From assembly GCF_016863635.1 (NCBI RefSeq), contig NZ_BOPG01000024.1, positions 333,952 to 397,951 of the forward strand: a DNA stretch of 64,000 bases. Reading direction: 5' to 3'. The notes under the pieces were generated by a model. That model worked only from the letters and a program-made list of their open reading frames with translations, did not search any database and was not told the DNA's origin. This document shows, piece after piece, positions 17,967-25,532 of the stretch. This stretch comes from Virgisporangium aurantiacum (GTDB taxonomy: Bacteria; Actinomycetota; Actinomycetes; Mycobacteriales; Micromonosporaceae). The position numbers and the translations under genes were made by a program. Position 1 is the first letter of the stretch; every line of letters starts with the position of its first letter.

Positions 17967-18779
17967 CTACCCACGCGGGCCGGCGTGTCGCTCGTACTCG
18001 ACGGGATCGTGGGCGCAGAACACGTCGACGCCCGCACGGTGGGCGGCCCGCAATCTGTCCACTGTGGTGAGTCGGGCCGCGCGATCGGTCTGGGTGCTCG
18101 TCTCCTCGATCCGGATCCCCAGCGGCACCCGGGCCGTCCCGTCGATCGTGACCCGGTGGAAGTACGCGTCCCCCGCGTGCAGCAACCATTGCCCGGCGTC
18201 CGTCGGCACGGCCACACCGACATGCCCGGCGGTGTGGCCGGCCAGGCGCACCAGGCGGATCTCCGGCCAGGACCCGTCCAACGGCCGCACGGAGGCGAAG
18301 CCGAACCAGTCGTCGCCGTCGACGTCGTGCAGCGCCCAGCGTGGTTCGTGCGTCCACAAGCTGGGCCGGTACCGGTTGCGGTCGGCCAGGCCCCGCCGGA
18401 CCTGCGCCGCCCGATGCTCCGCGGCGTGCACGTGCACCTCCGCACCGGGAAAGTCCGGCAGGCCACCGGCGTGGTCCGGGTCGAGGTGGGTCACCAGGAT
18501 GTGGCGTACGTCGTCCGCGTCGTACCCGAGCGCCCGCACCTGGCTGACAGCCAGCTCGGCCGGGTCGAACGCCGGCCGGGCGGTGCGCACGAACATGCCA
18601 CCGACCGCCACGGCCGGATCGGCGAGCGCGCCCCGCCCGAACCCGCTGTCGACCAGGACCAGCCCGTGGTCGGTTTCGATCAGCAGGCAGTGGGCAACCA
18701 GGCGGGCGGGCCTACCGCCGCTGATCAACCGGCCACCGATCGGGCGCATCGTGCCGCAGTTGAGGTGATGTATCCGCAC
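17967..18779 (-). CDS. MBL-fold metallo-hydrolase
   Basis: Metallo-beta-lactamase-fold hydrolase of 270 residues. The zinc-binding signature is LVTHLDPDHAGGLPDF, with downstream ligands in VRLAGHTAGHVGVA and LLHAGDAYFHR. An N-terminal strand MRIHHLNCGTMRPIGG is typical of quorum-quenching or lactonase-like members, though many are thioester or phosphodiester hydrolases. It begins one base after the stop of the upstream kinase-like gene, so they form an operon. Convergent with the lipase-like gene; no terminator hairpin is obvious in the 26-bp gap. Confidence 0.9.
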   Translation of the reverse strand: MRIHHLNCGTMRPIGGRLISGGRPARLVAHCLLIETDHGLVLVDSGFGRGALADPAVAVGGMFVRTARPAFDPAELAVSQVRALGYDADDVRHILVTHLDPDHAGGLPDFPGAEVHVHAAEHRAAQVRRGLADRNRYRPSLWTHEPRWALHDVDGDDWFGFASVRPLDGSWPEIRLVRLAGHTAGHVGVAVPTDAGQWLLHAGDAYFHRVTIDGTARVPLGIRIEETSTQTDRAARLTTVDRLRAAHRAGVDVFCAHDPVEYERHAGPRG

Positions 18780-18780
18780 C

Positions 18781-19824
18781 TCACCATCCTCGCGCGGAAC
18801 CGGACAGAAGCGCCGCCGCGAGGGCCTCGGACGGGTACGGGGCGGAAAGGTCGCCGGCGATCAGGCGTTCGTGGAACGCGCCGAGGACGGTGGCCACCGG
18901 CGCGTGGCGGGTGGCCACGGTCGCGGCCCACGGCGGCAGGTCGGGGAAGCCGGCGTCGGCCTGGGCCGCCACGTAGCCGTGGCAGTCCGGCCAGGGAACG
19001 CCCGCGGTGTGGTGCACCAGCCAGTGGGTGAGGTGCGTCGCGACGTGGCACCGGTCGTAGTCGCGGTGCCGGCCGAGGAAGTCGCGTTCCTCGCCGGTGA
19101 GCGTGAAGTCGGCGGCCAGGGCCAGCCCGAAGTCGGCCAGGTAGAGGCCGTGGCCGTCGGTGAGAACGTTCCAGAAATGCGCGTCGAAGTGCACGATTCC
19201 CTGCGCGGCAAGGAAATCGGTCGCGGTGCTGAGCCCGTCTTCGACGAAGGAGACCGCCGCCGCGGCGGCGCGTGGGCCGTCCGCCACGCGTGCCTTCAAC
19301 CACTCGTCGACCGTGAACGGGATGTGCTCCATGACGACCACGACAACGGCCGACGCCGAGTCGATCGCCGCCATCCGGGCGCGTACCGCCGGCGAATCGC
19401 CCCAGCGGCCCAGGAAGAACTCCCGTTCACGCGCCGGCATCGGCTCCGGCGGGCGCGGCAACACCCGCCAGTGATGGACGACGGGGAACCCGCCGAACGC
19501 ACCGTCGAGTACCCACCGGGTGGTGCGCTCGTGGACGGCGATCTCGCGCCAGGTGCCGAACCCGGCCGAGCCGATCCCGTACTGGTAGTAGGTCGGAAGG
19601 TCGAAGATGTTGCGGGTGTCGCGTTCCCGCTCCCGGTCGGTGAGCGGTATCGCCTTGGCGAACACCCGCGTACCGGCGATGTCGAACGTCGTCGTGGCGC
19701 CGCCGATCCCGGGGGGACCCGGCGTGGCGGCGTCGAGCAGGGCGACGATGTCGTGGTCGTCGAGGCGGGCGAGGTGGTCGGCCACCGCCCGGTTCGCGGT
19801 GACGCGGTCGAGGTCGGCACGCAC
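18781..19824 (-). CDS. Protein-kinase-like phosphotransferase
   Basis: A 347-residue protein with a eukaryotic-like kinase core. The catalytic loop is GIVHFDAHFWNVL (H-x-D-x4-N) near residue 215 and the metal-binding loop LADFGLA follows. The N-terminal lobe has AKAIPLTDRERERDT with a likely ATP-contacting lysine; the Gly-rich loop is weak (GIGGATTTFDIAG). It could be a Ser/Thr kinase or a small-molecule (aminoglycoside/fructosamine-type) kinase. GTG start at 19824. It sits immediately upstream of the MBL hydrolase in the same transcript, so its product may act on the same compound; that is inference. Confidence 0.75.
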   Translation of the reverse strand: MRADLDRVTANRAVADHLARLDDHDIVALLDAATPGPPGIGGATTTFDIAGTRVFAKAIPLTDRERERDTRNIFDLPTYYQYGIGSAGFGTWREIAVHERTTRWVLDGAFGGFPVVHHWRVLPRPPEPMPAREREFFLGRWGDSPAVRARMAAIDSASAVVVVVMEHIPFTVDEWLKARVADGPRAAAAAVSFVEDGLSTATDFLAAQGIVHFDAHFWNVLTDGHGLYLADFGLALAADFTLTGEERDFLGRHRDYDRCHVATHLTHWLVHHTAGVPWPDCHGYVAAQADAGFPDLPPWAATVATRHAPVATVLGAFHERLIAGDLSAPYPSEALAAALLSGSARGW

Positions 19825-19858
19825 CGGACCACTGTGGCAGGGACGCCGCTACGACGCG

Positions 19859-20497
19859 TCACATTTTCGGCGGCCGAAGCGGCTGATGCGGCTGAGGCGG
19901 CGACACGGTCCAGGCCGGTACGAGGTCGACGAGCGCGCCGGTGACCGCCGCGAGGTCGTCCGCGGCGGCGGCGCGCTCGCGGAGAGCCGGGAAGCGGTCG
20001 GCGACGTAGCGAGCATGGTCGATGGCCGTGCGCCAGTGGGTCAGGACCAGGAACTCCGCGTCACCCCGTTCGGCGAACGCGCCGCCCACCATTCCGGGGG
20101 CCGCGGACATGCCGGGGTTCCACACCTCGGCCTGGGCCCGGACGAAGTGGTCGCGCCGGTCCGGCCGCACGTGGCAGTGCGCCAGCCGGAGCACCGCCGC
20201 GTCGGCATCCGGCAACAGGCCCGCGCCGATGGTCAGGCGGTGCGAGAACACGCGCACCGACGCCGACTCGTACGTACCGGCCTGGCCGGCGGCGATCCGG
20301 TCGTGGACCCCGTCCATGAACGCCCGGTACGTCACCTCGTCCGCCCAGCAGCCGACGACGTGCGCGGCACCGCCGCTCCAGCCGCCCCACTGCCCGCCGA
20401 ACCCGGGACGGCCGCGAAGATCGGCCCAGCCGCGCTGGCCGCGGTCGAAGCCGTCCCGGTCGGTGACCGCGCAGGTCACCCACTTGATGAGGGCCAC
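19859..20497 (-). CDS. YdbC-family/DUF4937 protein
   Basis: A 212-residue protein whose start (ALIKWVTCAVTDRDGF) and body (GQWGGWSGGAAHVVGCWAD) match the YdbC-like family with ferredoxin-like dimeric alpha-beta barrel folds. A second antibiotic-monooxygenase-like half (VRPDRRDHFVRAQAEVWNPG) suggests an internal duplication. The GTG at 20497 is chosen because family members begin at this motif. Its first 22 nt overlap the 3' end of the exonuclease gene. The biochemical role of the family is unclear; heme or small-molecule binding is possible. Confidence 0.7.
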   Translation of the reverse strand: MALIKWVTCAVTDRDGFDRGQRGWADLRGRPGFGGQWGGWSGGAAHVVGCWADEVTYRAFMDGVHDRIAAGQAGTYESASVRVFSHRLTIGAGLLPDADAAVLRLAHCHVRPDRRDHFVRAQAEVWNPGMSAAPGMVGGAFAERGDAEFLVLTHWRTAIDHARYVADRFPALRERAAAADDLAAVTGALVDLVPAWTVSPPQPHQPLRPPKM

Positions 20498-21027
20498 GCG
20501 TCCGCCGCGATCAGCTGCAGGACGAGCGCCGCGATGTTCCACGCGTCGTCGCCGCCGTTGTGGTGCCGGCCCTCCAGCGGCAGGCCCGCGCGGGCGAGCG
20601 CCCCCGCCATGCCCATCGGCCGCCGGCCATGAGCAGTGGCGAACGCCGCCTTGGCGTTCACATGTTCAGCAGAAAAGGGATAGGGGACGCCGGAGGCGGC
20701 GCACTGGCGCTGGAACTGCTTGCGGTCGTAGTCGCCCCAACTGGTCCACGGGCGCGAACCGGCGTCGTGCCGCGAGACCAGCGCGGCGCATGCCTCGGCG
20801 AACGGCAGGCCGGCGTCGACCTGGTCCTGGGTGAGGCCGGTCAGCTCGGTGCAGAACCCGCTGACCCGTGACCGGGTGGGCCGCACCAGGATCTCGTCGC
20901 GAAGCACGCGGGTGCGGGCGTCGACGTCGACGACGCACACGCCGATCGCGATGATCTCGTTGACCTCGCCCGCGGGCGGCGGCCCGGCCCAGCAGGTCGC
21001 CTCCACGTCGACGACGTTGAGCAGCAT
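20476..21027 (-). CDS. DEDDh 3'-5' exonuclease
   Basis: An exonuclease-fold protein of 183 residues. The DEDDh acidic residues can be placed: DVEATCW (D, E) at residues 7-9, a middle Asp in SWGDYDRKQF, and the terminal HHNGGDDAWN (His and Asp). This resembles the KapD/ERI-1 branch that trims RNA or DNA 3' ends. The ATG at 21027 overlaps the stop of the upstream P-loop gene (ATGA), and its end overlaps the YdbC gene, so three genes form a tight operon. The substrate is not evident. Confidence 0.88.
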   Translation of the reverse strand: MLLNVVDVEATCWAGPPPAGEVNEIIAIGVCVVDVDARTRVLRDEILVRPTRSRVSGFCTELTGLTQDQVDAGLPFAEACAALVSRHDAGSRPWTSWGDYDRKQFQRQCAASGVPYPFSAEHVNAKAAFATAHGRRPMGMAGALARAGLPLEGRHHNGGDDAWNIAALVLQLIAADAWPSSSG

Positions 21028-21557
21028 CACGCGGCCGCCAGCACGAGGTCGGCGAGCTCGGCCGGGGTGTGCCTGTCGCCGGCCAGAACGAGGGTCTCGG
21101 CGGGCAGGTGCGCGCGGGCGGCGACGCAGCGCTCGACGTTGCGCAGCCGGAACTCCCGCGTCTCGTCGGCCTGCTCGACGCCGTCGATGATCACCTGCTC
21201 GACGATGCGGCGGCGCACCTCGTCGGCCGGCACGTCGAGGAACACGTGCAGCAGCGGGACCTTCGCCGCGGCGAGCGCGTCGAAGATCTCGTCGCGATAC
21301 GCCGCGTTCACCAGCGTCATCGGGACGATCAGCGGCCGGCGGTACTCCTCCCACAGTCCGATCGCGAACTCCGCGACCATCCGCCGCCACAGCGGAAGGT
21401 CCTGGAAGTCGTGGCTGTCGGGGGCCGGCACCCACTTGGTGAGCAGGTAGCCGACGTACTCCGGGTCGTAGTCGAGCGCGTCCGGCAGGCGCGACTTGAG
21501 CTCCTCGGCCAGCGTCGACTTGCCGGCCCCGAACGCGCCGTTGATCCAGATCAACAT
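21027..21557 (-). CDS. P-loop ATPase/nucleotide kinase-like protein
   Basis: A 176-residue AAA/adenylate-kinase-like protein. Walker A is INGAFGAGKSTLAEEL near residue 5, followed by YDPEYVGYLL and a LID-like region IVEQVIIDGVEQADETREF. Such single-domain proteins phosphorylate nucleosides, tRNA ends, or antibiotics. The ATG at 21557 lies 7 nt after a -10-like TAGGCT, suggesting a leaderless mRNA. Its promoter side now borders the tnpB element, which separates it from the kinase-lysozyme gene that was probably its original neighbour. It overlaps the exonuclease start by ATGA. Confidence 0.85.
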   Translation of the reverse strand: MLIWINGAFGAGKSTLAEELKSRLPDALDYDPEYVGYLLTKWVPAPDSHDFQDLPLWRRMVAEFAIGLWEEYRRPLIVPMTLVNAAYRDEIFDALAAAKVPLLHVFLDVPADEVRRRIVEQVIIDGVEQADETREFRLRNVERCVAARAHLPAETLVLAGDRHTPAELADLVLAAA

Positions 21558-21559
21558 CC

Positions 21560-21571
21560 GCCAGAGCCTAG
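21560..21571. repeat. Direct repeat flanking the tnpB element (left copy)
   Basis: GCCAGAGCCTAG is identical to the copy at 23172-23183. The pair brackets the tnpB element and looks like a target duplication, unusual for IS200/IS605-type elements. Confidence 0.65.
21565..21570 (-). promoter_or_regulatory. -10 box of the P-loop gene, at the element border
   Basis: TAGGCT read on the minus strand ends 7 nt before the ATG at 21557. It lies in the 12-bp repeat that borders the tnpB insertion, so any -35 region now comes from the element. Confidence 0.4.
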
Positions 21572-21579
21572 TGCTGTGA

Positions 21580-21616
21580 CCACAAACGTTGGCCGGGTTG
21601 GGGCTGGTGTTTGTGG
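21580..21616 (-). ncRNA. Putative right-end hairpin / omega-RNA end
   Basis: CCACAAAC (21580-21587) pairs with GTTTGTGG (21609-21616). In tnpB elements the guide RNA comes from the 3' end of tnpB and this right end. The assignment rests on position and folding only. Confidence 0.35.
21584..21604. repeat. Left inverted repeat of the tnpB element
   Basis: Starts AAACGTTGGCCGGG and matches the inverse of 23148-23168 at 19 of 21 positions. Confidence 0.7.
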
Positions 21617-21653
21617 TTCCTCGTCCGTGGGTGCGGTCGAGCGACTCCCTACC

Positions 21654-23093
21654 TCATGGTGGGTGGGGCGGGCCACAGCCGGCCGAGGGACCCTGTTCGC
21701 TGCTGACGGTTACCGGTGTTGGTGGTGGTCGGCGGCGTGGGTCACGCCGGGACGGTCCGGCACCGGGCAGGTGCCGTCCGACTCGACGATGCGTGACCAT
21801 CCCGGGCACCAGCACCCCGACCGCGGCCGCGAGGGCGGGGTCGGTGGGGTCGGGCGTCGGGGCGGTGGGTGCGCGGCCCGGGGTTCGGGTCGCGATGGTG
21901 GCCGCCGCGACAAGGTCGCGGTGACCCGACTTTGCGCAGTACGGGCAGGTCAGTACCCTGCCCCGAGGTTTGGGGATCCGCCGGCGGCAGCCGACGCTGG
22001 GGCAGGTGGAGGAGGTGCCGCGTTCGTCGACCAGATGCACGACGATCCCGGCCAGGGCGGCCTTGTCCTGGAGCACGGTGATGGCGCGGCCGATCTGCCA
22101 CTGGCGTAGCCGCAGGTTGTGCCGCCGCCCCGCCGTCACCTCCAGCACTGCGCGGGGATCGCCGACGGTCAGGGTGCCGACCCGGTGCTGGACGGCCCAG
22201 CCGATCACGGTTTTGGCTGCTTCGTGCTGGGCCTGGCGGACCCTGCGCCGGTGCCGCCCCTCCACGATCCGGGCGCGGCGGCGCATCTTGCGCCAGCGGC
22301 GGGATCCCCGTTGGCCGGGTTTCGCGGCGTGGGTGGCGGTGGCGCGGCGGCGTCGTTTGGTGTCGACCAGGTGCATGCGGTGTTCGGCCCGGACCGCCCG
22401 CCCGGACACCAGCAGCCCGGCCCCGTCGGGCCCGGCCACGGCGTACGGGTGGATGATGCCCAGGTCCACTCCGGCGACCCGGCCCGGATCCGGCTGCGCC
22501 CCGGGCAGGTAGGTCGCGACCGGGATCTCGGCGGTCACGTCGAGGCACAGCCGGCCGTCGACGTAGGCCAGGGTGACCGACCGGACCTGCGAGGCCGGGA
22601 ATGGCACCGGCCGGTCCAGCCGCAGCCACAACGGCGCACACCCGCGGGCGACCGGCAGCCGCACCCGCCAGCACCCTCCCTCCGGCGCAGGCGGGGTGAG
22701 GGCGAAGGTGCCGTGGTAGTACCGCACCGGCAGCAGCGACCGGCGCCGCCGCGGATACCGCACCTCGGCATGGCCGTCGCGGCGGCGTTTGACCGTCGAG
22801 AACCACGCATCGGAGTACCGGCGCAGCACCGACCGGGCACCGGTCGTGTCCAGCTCGGCGAACGTGCCCGGCCCGGCCGCGGCCAGTTCACGGCACAACT
22901 CCTGATACGACACCACCGGCGCAGCGTTGTGGCGGCGACGCCACGCATTGATCTCGATAGCGCAGGCCCACACGTCACCGGCCGACCGCAGCAGCCCGAA
23001 ACACCGCTGCCGCTGGCTTCGGGTCAGCCGCAGCCCGATCCGGGCGGTGCGATGCACCACCCGCGCTGCGACCGGATCCCGACGACGAGGCAC
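21654..23093 (-). CDS. tnpB: TnpB-family RNA-guided nuclease-like protein with altered RuvC-II site
   Basis: A 479-residue TnpB homologue. RuvC-I Asp is in RVAGVDLGIIHPYAV near residue 210. The zinc ribbon spans GTSSTCPSVGCRRR and LTCPYCAKSG, and the RuvC-III Asp is in GHRDLVAAATIA near 390. The usual RuvC-II EDL is replaced by TLTVGDPRAVLEV near 310: Glu becomes Gly, although an Asp and a nearby Glu remain. TnpB proteins use a guide RNA to cut the donor-matching site; here cleavage could be lost or use a shifted acidic residue. The GTG at 23093 gives the conserved N-terminus VVHRTARIGLRL. The frame is open far 5', into the neighbouring kinase gene's antisense frame, but that part is not coding. 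Confidence 0.88.
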   Translation of the reverse strand: MPRRRDPVAARVVHRTARIGLRLTRSQRQRCFGLLRSAGDVWACAIEINAWRRRHNAAPVVSYQELCRELAAAGPGTFAELDTTGARSVLRRYSDAWFSTVKRRRDGHAEVRYPRRRRSLLPVRYYHGTFALTPPAPEGGCWRVRLPVARGCAPLWLRLDRPVPFPASQVRSVTLAYVDGRLCLDVTAEIPVATYLPGAQPDPGRVAGVDLGIIHPYAVAGPDGAGLLVSGRAVRAEHRMHLVDTKRRRRATATHAAKPGQRGSRRWRKMRRRARIVEGRHRRRVRQAQHEAAKTVIGWAVQHRVGTLTVGDPRAVLEVTAGRRHNLRLRQWQIGRAITVLQDKAALAGIVVHLVDERGTSSTCPSVGCRRRIPKPRGRVLTCPYCAKSGHRDLVAAATIATRTPGRAPTAPTPDPTDPALAAAVGVLVPGMVTHRRVGRHLPGAGPSRRDPRRRPPPTPVTVSSEQGPSAGCGPPHPP

Positions 23094-23147
23094 AACATCA
23101 ACCCCACCACACCGGTACGACAGGAACCGCCAACGACACCCATCAAC

Positions 23148-23168
23148 GCCCGAACCCGGCCAACATTT
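23148..23168. repeat. Right inverted repeat of the tnpB element
   Basis: Ends CCCGGCCAACATTT and is the inverse of 21584-21604 with two mismatches. Confidence 0.7.
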
Positions 23169-23171
23169 CCG

Positions 23172-23183
23172 GCCAGAGCCTAG
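23172..23183. repeat. Direct repeat flanking the tnpB element (right copy)
   Basis: GCCAGAGCCTAG, identical to 21560-21571. It includes the stop codon of the kinase-lysozyme gene (23180-23182). Confidence 0.65.
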
Positions 23184-24715
23184 CGTCCCGGGCGGTACCG
23201 CTCGTGGTACTCGCCCACCCGGTCGACGTGCGCGCGGAGGGTGGACGGCACCCCGCCGGCGGCGACGACGGTCGAGGACGAGGTGCGGTACGCCGCGGCC
23301 AGCAGCAGCGCCGGATCGCCCGGCACCCCGGCGATCCGCGGCGAGAGGTAGCACAGGAACCGGCCCACGGCCGGGATCGACAGGGCCGGCGGGAACGGCG
23401 GCGCCGGCGGGTCCGGCTGCGGCCGCGGCAGGTAGTGGGCGAGCACGCGGGGCGTCCAGCGGGCGATGCCGTACTCGTCCCGGGCGGGGTCGCTCAGGTC
23501 GGGGTCGAAGTCGCTCTCGACCTTCAGCATCGCGGCGACGAGCGCGGGGGACAGTCCCGGTGCGTCGCAGGTCGTTCCGGCGGTGACGATCAGCTCGCGG
23601 TACTGCGCGGGAATGCCGACCCCGGTCCGGAGCAGGTCGGGCCGGTATTCGGCGGTGGCGGTCGCCGCCGGGGTCGCGGTCGACAGTGGACGCGCGGCAG
23701 CGTCGCCCGCTCTGCGCGCGTCCCGGATGAGCGGGACCGCCACGGTGACCGCCGCGACAACAGCGACCACCGATCCCGCGAGCAGCCCGACCCGGCCGCG
23801 CGGGCGCCGAACGGGCGTACCGCGGCGCAGTTCGCGGATCCGGACGAGCAGCGATCCGGTGTCGTGGCGGCTGCGGGCGGCGTGGGTCGGTGCGAGACAG
23901 TCCCGGATCAGGGTCCGCCAGCCGGGCGGGACGGCGTCGGGGAAGCCCAGCTCGCCGGCGTGTCCGGCGGCGGCCAGCGCCCGGGCCCGCGATCCGGCGC
24001 CGGGGAACGGATGCCGCCCGGTGAACAGCATGTACGCGGTGACGCCGAGGGCCCACACGTCGGCCGTCGGCCGGATCGCGAGCCCGTGCTCGCCCAGCCG
24101 CTCGGTCCACCGTTCCGGCGGAACGTAGTCCGGCGACGCGATCGGCGGCAGGTAGCCGTGCGTCCCCTCGAGCTCGGCGGTCAGCCCGAAGTCGGCCAGC
24201 CGCACCGACCCGTCGGCCATCAGCAGCACGTTGCCGGGCTTGAGGTCGCCGTGCACCCAGCCGTGCGCGTGCATGTGGGCCAGCCCCGCGCAGATCTCCT
24301 CGACCAGGCGGCCGGCGTCGGGTGCCGGCGCCGGGCCGGAGCGGAGCAGGTCGGCCAGCGACCGGTCGGCGCGTTCGAGCACGAGCACGGTGGCGCCGTC
24401 GAGGTCGGGGTGGTCGGGGTCGTCGATCGTGCGCACCTCGAAGCACCGGATCAGGCGCGGGTGCGGGCCGAGCCGGTGGGCGCGCACCTCGCGGGAGGCC
24501 ATGTCGCGCAGGTGGTTGACCTGCCGCGGGGTCACGGTGCCGGTGGGCAGGACCTTGAGCGCCACCCGGTCGGGACCCGGCGGCGGCTCCGGCCCCGTCC
24601 ACCGGGCGTCGTAGACGCTGCCCCAGCTTCCGGTCGCGATGCCGGCGGTCACCGTCCAGCCGCCGACCCGGTACCCGGGTGGCACCCGCACCGCCCACGC
24701 CCCCGTGGTCGTCAT
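23180..24715 (-). CDS. Ser/Thr protein kinase fused to an extracytoplasmic lysozyme/SLT-like domain
   Basis: A 511-residue receptor-type kinase. Residues 1-270 are a eukaryotic-like kinase: loop GIATGSWGSVYDARW, catalytic loop HGWVHGDLKPGNVLL near 157 (Gly replaces the usual Arg of HRD), DFG in LADFGL, and APE-like VPPERW. A membrane helix VGLLAGSVVAVVAAVTVAV lies near 312. The C-terminal part has LSPALVAAMLKVESDFDPD near 390-410 and YGIARWTPRVL, resembling lytic transglycosylase folds with a candidate catalytic Glu near 398. It could sense or cut peptidoglycan in place of PASTA repeats. The ATG overlaps the FHA gene stop (ATGA), indicating a kinase/FHA pair. Confidence 0.85.
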   Translation of the reverse strand: MTTTGAWAVRVPPGYRVGGWTVTAGIATGSWGSVYDARWTGPEPPPGPDRVALKVLPTGTVTPRQVNHLRDMASREVRAHRLGPHPRLIRCFEVRTIDDPDHPDLDGATVLVLERADRSLADLLRSGPAPAPDAGRLVEEICAGLAHMHAHGWVHGDLKPGNVLLMADGSVRLADFGLTAELEGTHGYLPPIASPDYVPPERWTERLGEHGLAIRPTADVWALGVTAYMLFTGRHPFPGAGSRARALAAAGHAGELGFPDAVPPGWRTLIRDCLAPTHAARSRHDTGSLLVRIRELRRGTPVRRPRGRVGLLAGSVVAVVAAVTVAVPLIRDARRAGDAAARPLSTATPAATATAEYRPDLLRTGVGIPAQYRELIVTAGTTCDAPGLSPALVAAMLKVESDFDPDLSDPARDEYGIARWTPRVLAHYLPRPQPDPPAPPFPPALSIPAVGRFLCYLSPRIAGVPGDPALLLAAAYRTSSSTVVAAGGVPSTLRAHVDRVGEYHERYRPGR

Positions 24716-25440
24716 GCCGCACCCGGCGGGAGGAGGCGCAGGTGCTCCTCCCGCACCAGGTCGAACCGCAACGCCAGCGACACCAGCGCGGCGCGCTTCG
24801 TGTCCAGCCGCTCCGGATCCTGCTTGACGCGCAGCTTCGTGCGGGCCAGGTAGTCGATGTGGAACGTCACCGCCGCCACGGTGAGGTCGCCGCACGTCGG
24901 CAACGGACGCAGGCGGGCCACCACCCGTTCGATCGTCGGGATCGCCACCAGCGACTCGTCCCGCAGCCGGGGTTCGCACAGGGCCACGAGCACCAGGAAG
25001 TACTTCGCGGTCTCGTCGAGGGCGAACGCGCTCAGCGTCCGGTCGCCGCCGGGCGGGTGGGCGGCCGACCGGTCGACGAACGCGTGCATCGGCGCGAACA
25101 CGTGGAACGTCACGAACTCGCCGCGGGCCGGGATGACCACCCGCGAGATCTCGAACGGCACCGGCGCGGCGTAGCGGCCGGGTGGCACCTTCACGTGCTC
25201 GCCGGCCCCCTCCGGGTTGTCGACGACGTAGGTGATGTCGCGGCTGAGGTTGGTGAGCGTCCAGTGGTCGCCGGCGGCGGCGATCTCGCCGGCCAGGCGC
25301 GGCACGGCGCGGTCGGCGAGCACGATGTCGACGGGCAGGTCCGGCGCGCCGCGGCCGAACCGGGCGACCCCGCCCGGCCCCAACCGCACCGTTTCGGCCG
25401 GCCGGCCCGGGCCGCCGATGTGGATGAGCACCGTGTCCAC
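24712..25440 (-). CDS. FHA-like domain protein, partner of the kinase
   Basis: A 242-residue protein with an FHA-like beta-sandwich in residues 1-105: GGVARFGRGAPDLPVDIVL, then WTLTNLSRDITYVVDN, with the Arg-Gly and Asn expected for phosphothreonine contacts. The C-terminal half (SAFALDETAKYFLVLVALCE, TKLRVKQDPERLDTKRA) is helical and may be winged-helix-like. The GTG at 25440 follows GGGGAG by about 9 nt; the open frame continues 5' without coding character. It overlaps the kinase gene by ATGA and is upstream of it, so it is a strong candidate substrate or adaptor of that kinase. Confidence 0.8.
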   Translation of the reverse strand: MDTVLIHIGGPGRPAETVRLGPGGVARFGRGAPDLPVDIVLADRAVPRLAGEIAAAGDHWTLTNLSRDITYVVDNPEGAGEHVKVPPGRYAAPVPFEISRVVIPARGEFVTFHVFAPMHAFVDRSAAHPPGGDRTLSAFALDETAKYFLVLVALCEPRLRDESLVAIPTIERVVARLRPLPTCGDLTVAAVTFHIDYLARTKLRVKQDPERLDTKRAALVSLALRFDLVREEHLRLLPPGAA

Positions 25441-25532
25441 GCGCTGCACTCCCCGTGATTCCGGCACCGACCTTACCGCCAATGACCGTCGATGTGCGGC
25501 TCCCTCAGATCTCTGAGGTTCCCCGCCCGCCG

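Larger units (their letters stand above)
21572..23171 (-). mobile_element. tnpB-only IS605/IS1341-type element
   Basis: An insertion of about 1.6 kb carrying a single tnpB gene and no tnpA transposase. Each end has a 21-bp imperfect inverted repeat (21584-21604 and 23148-23168, 19 of 21 matching), and a 12-bp direct repeat lies outside each end. The 3' side of tnpB (21580-21616) can fold into a hairpin with CCACAAAC and GTTTGTGG arms, in the place where IS605-type right ends and the guide (omega) RNA scaffold normally are. Exact borders are uncertain by about 10 bp because the two ends are not symmetric. Confidence 0.75.

Noticed and set aside
21572..23171. A tnpA (Y1 transposase) gene for the tnpB element.
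   Set aside because: No frame with the HUH or Tyr motifs is present on either strand in the element.
23094..24722. The open 5' extension of tnpB through the kinase gene.
   Set aside because: It is a shadow frame; the conserved TnpB start and the element end are at 23093 and 23168.
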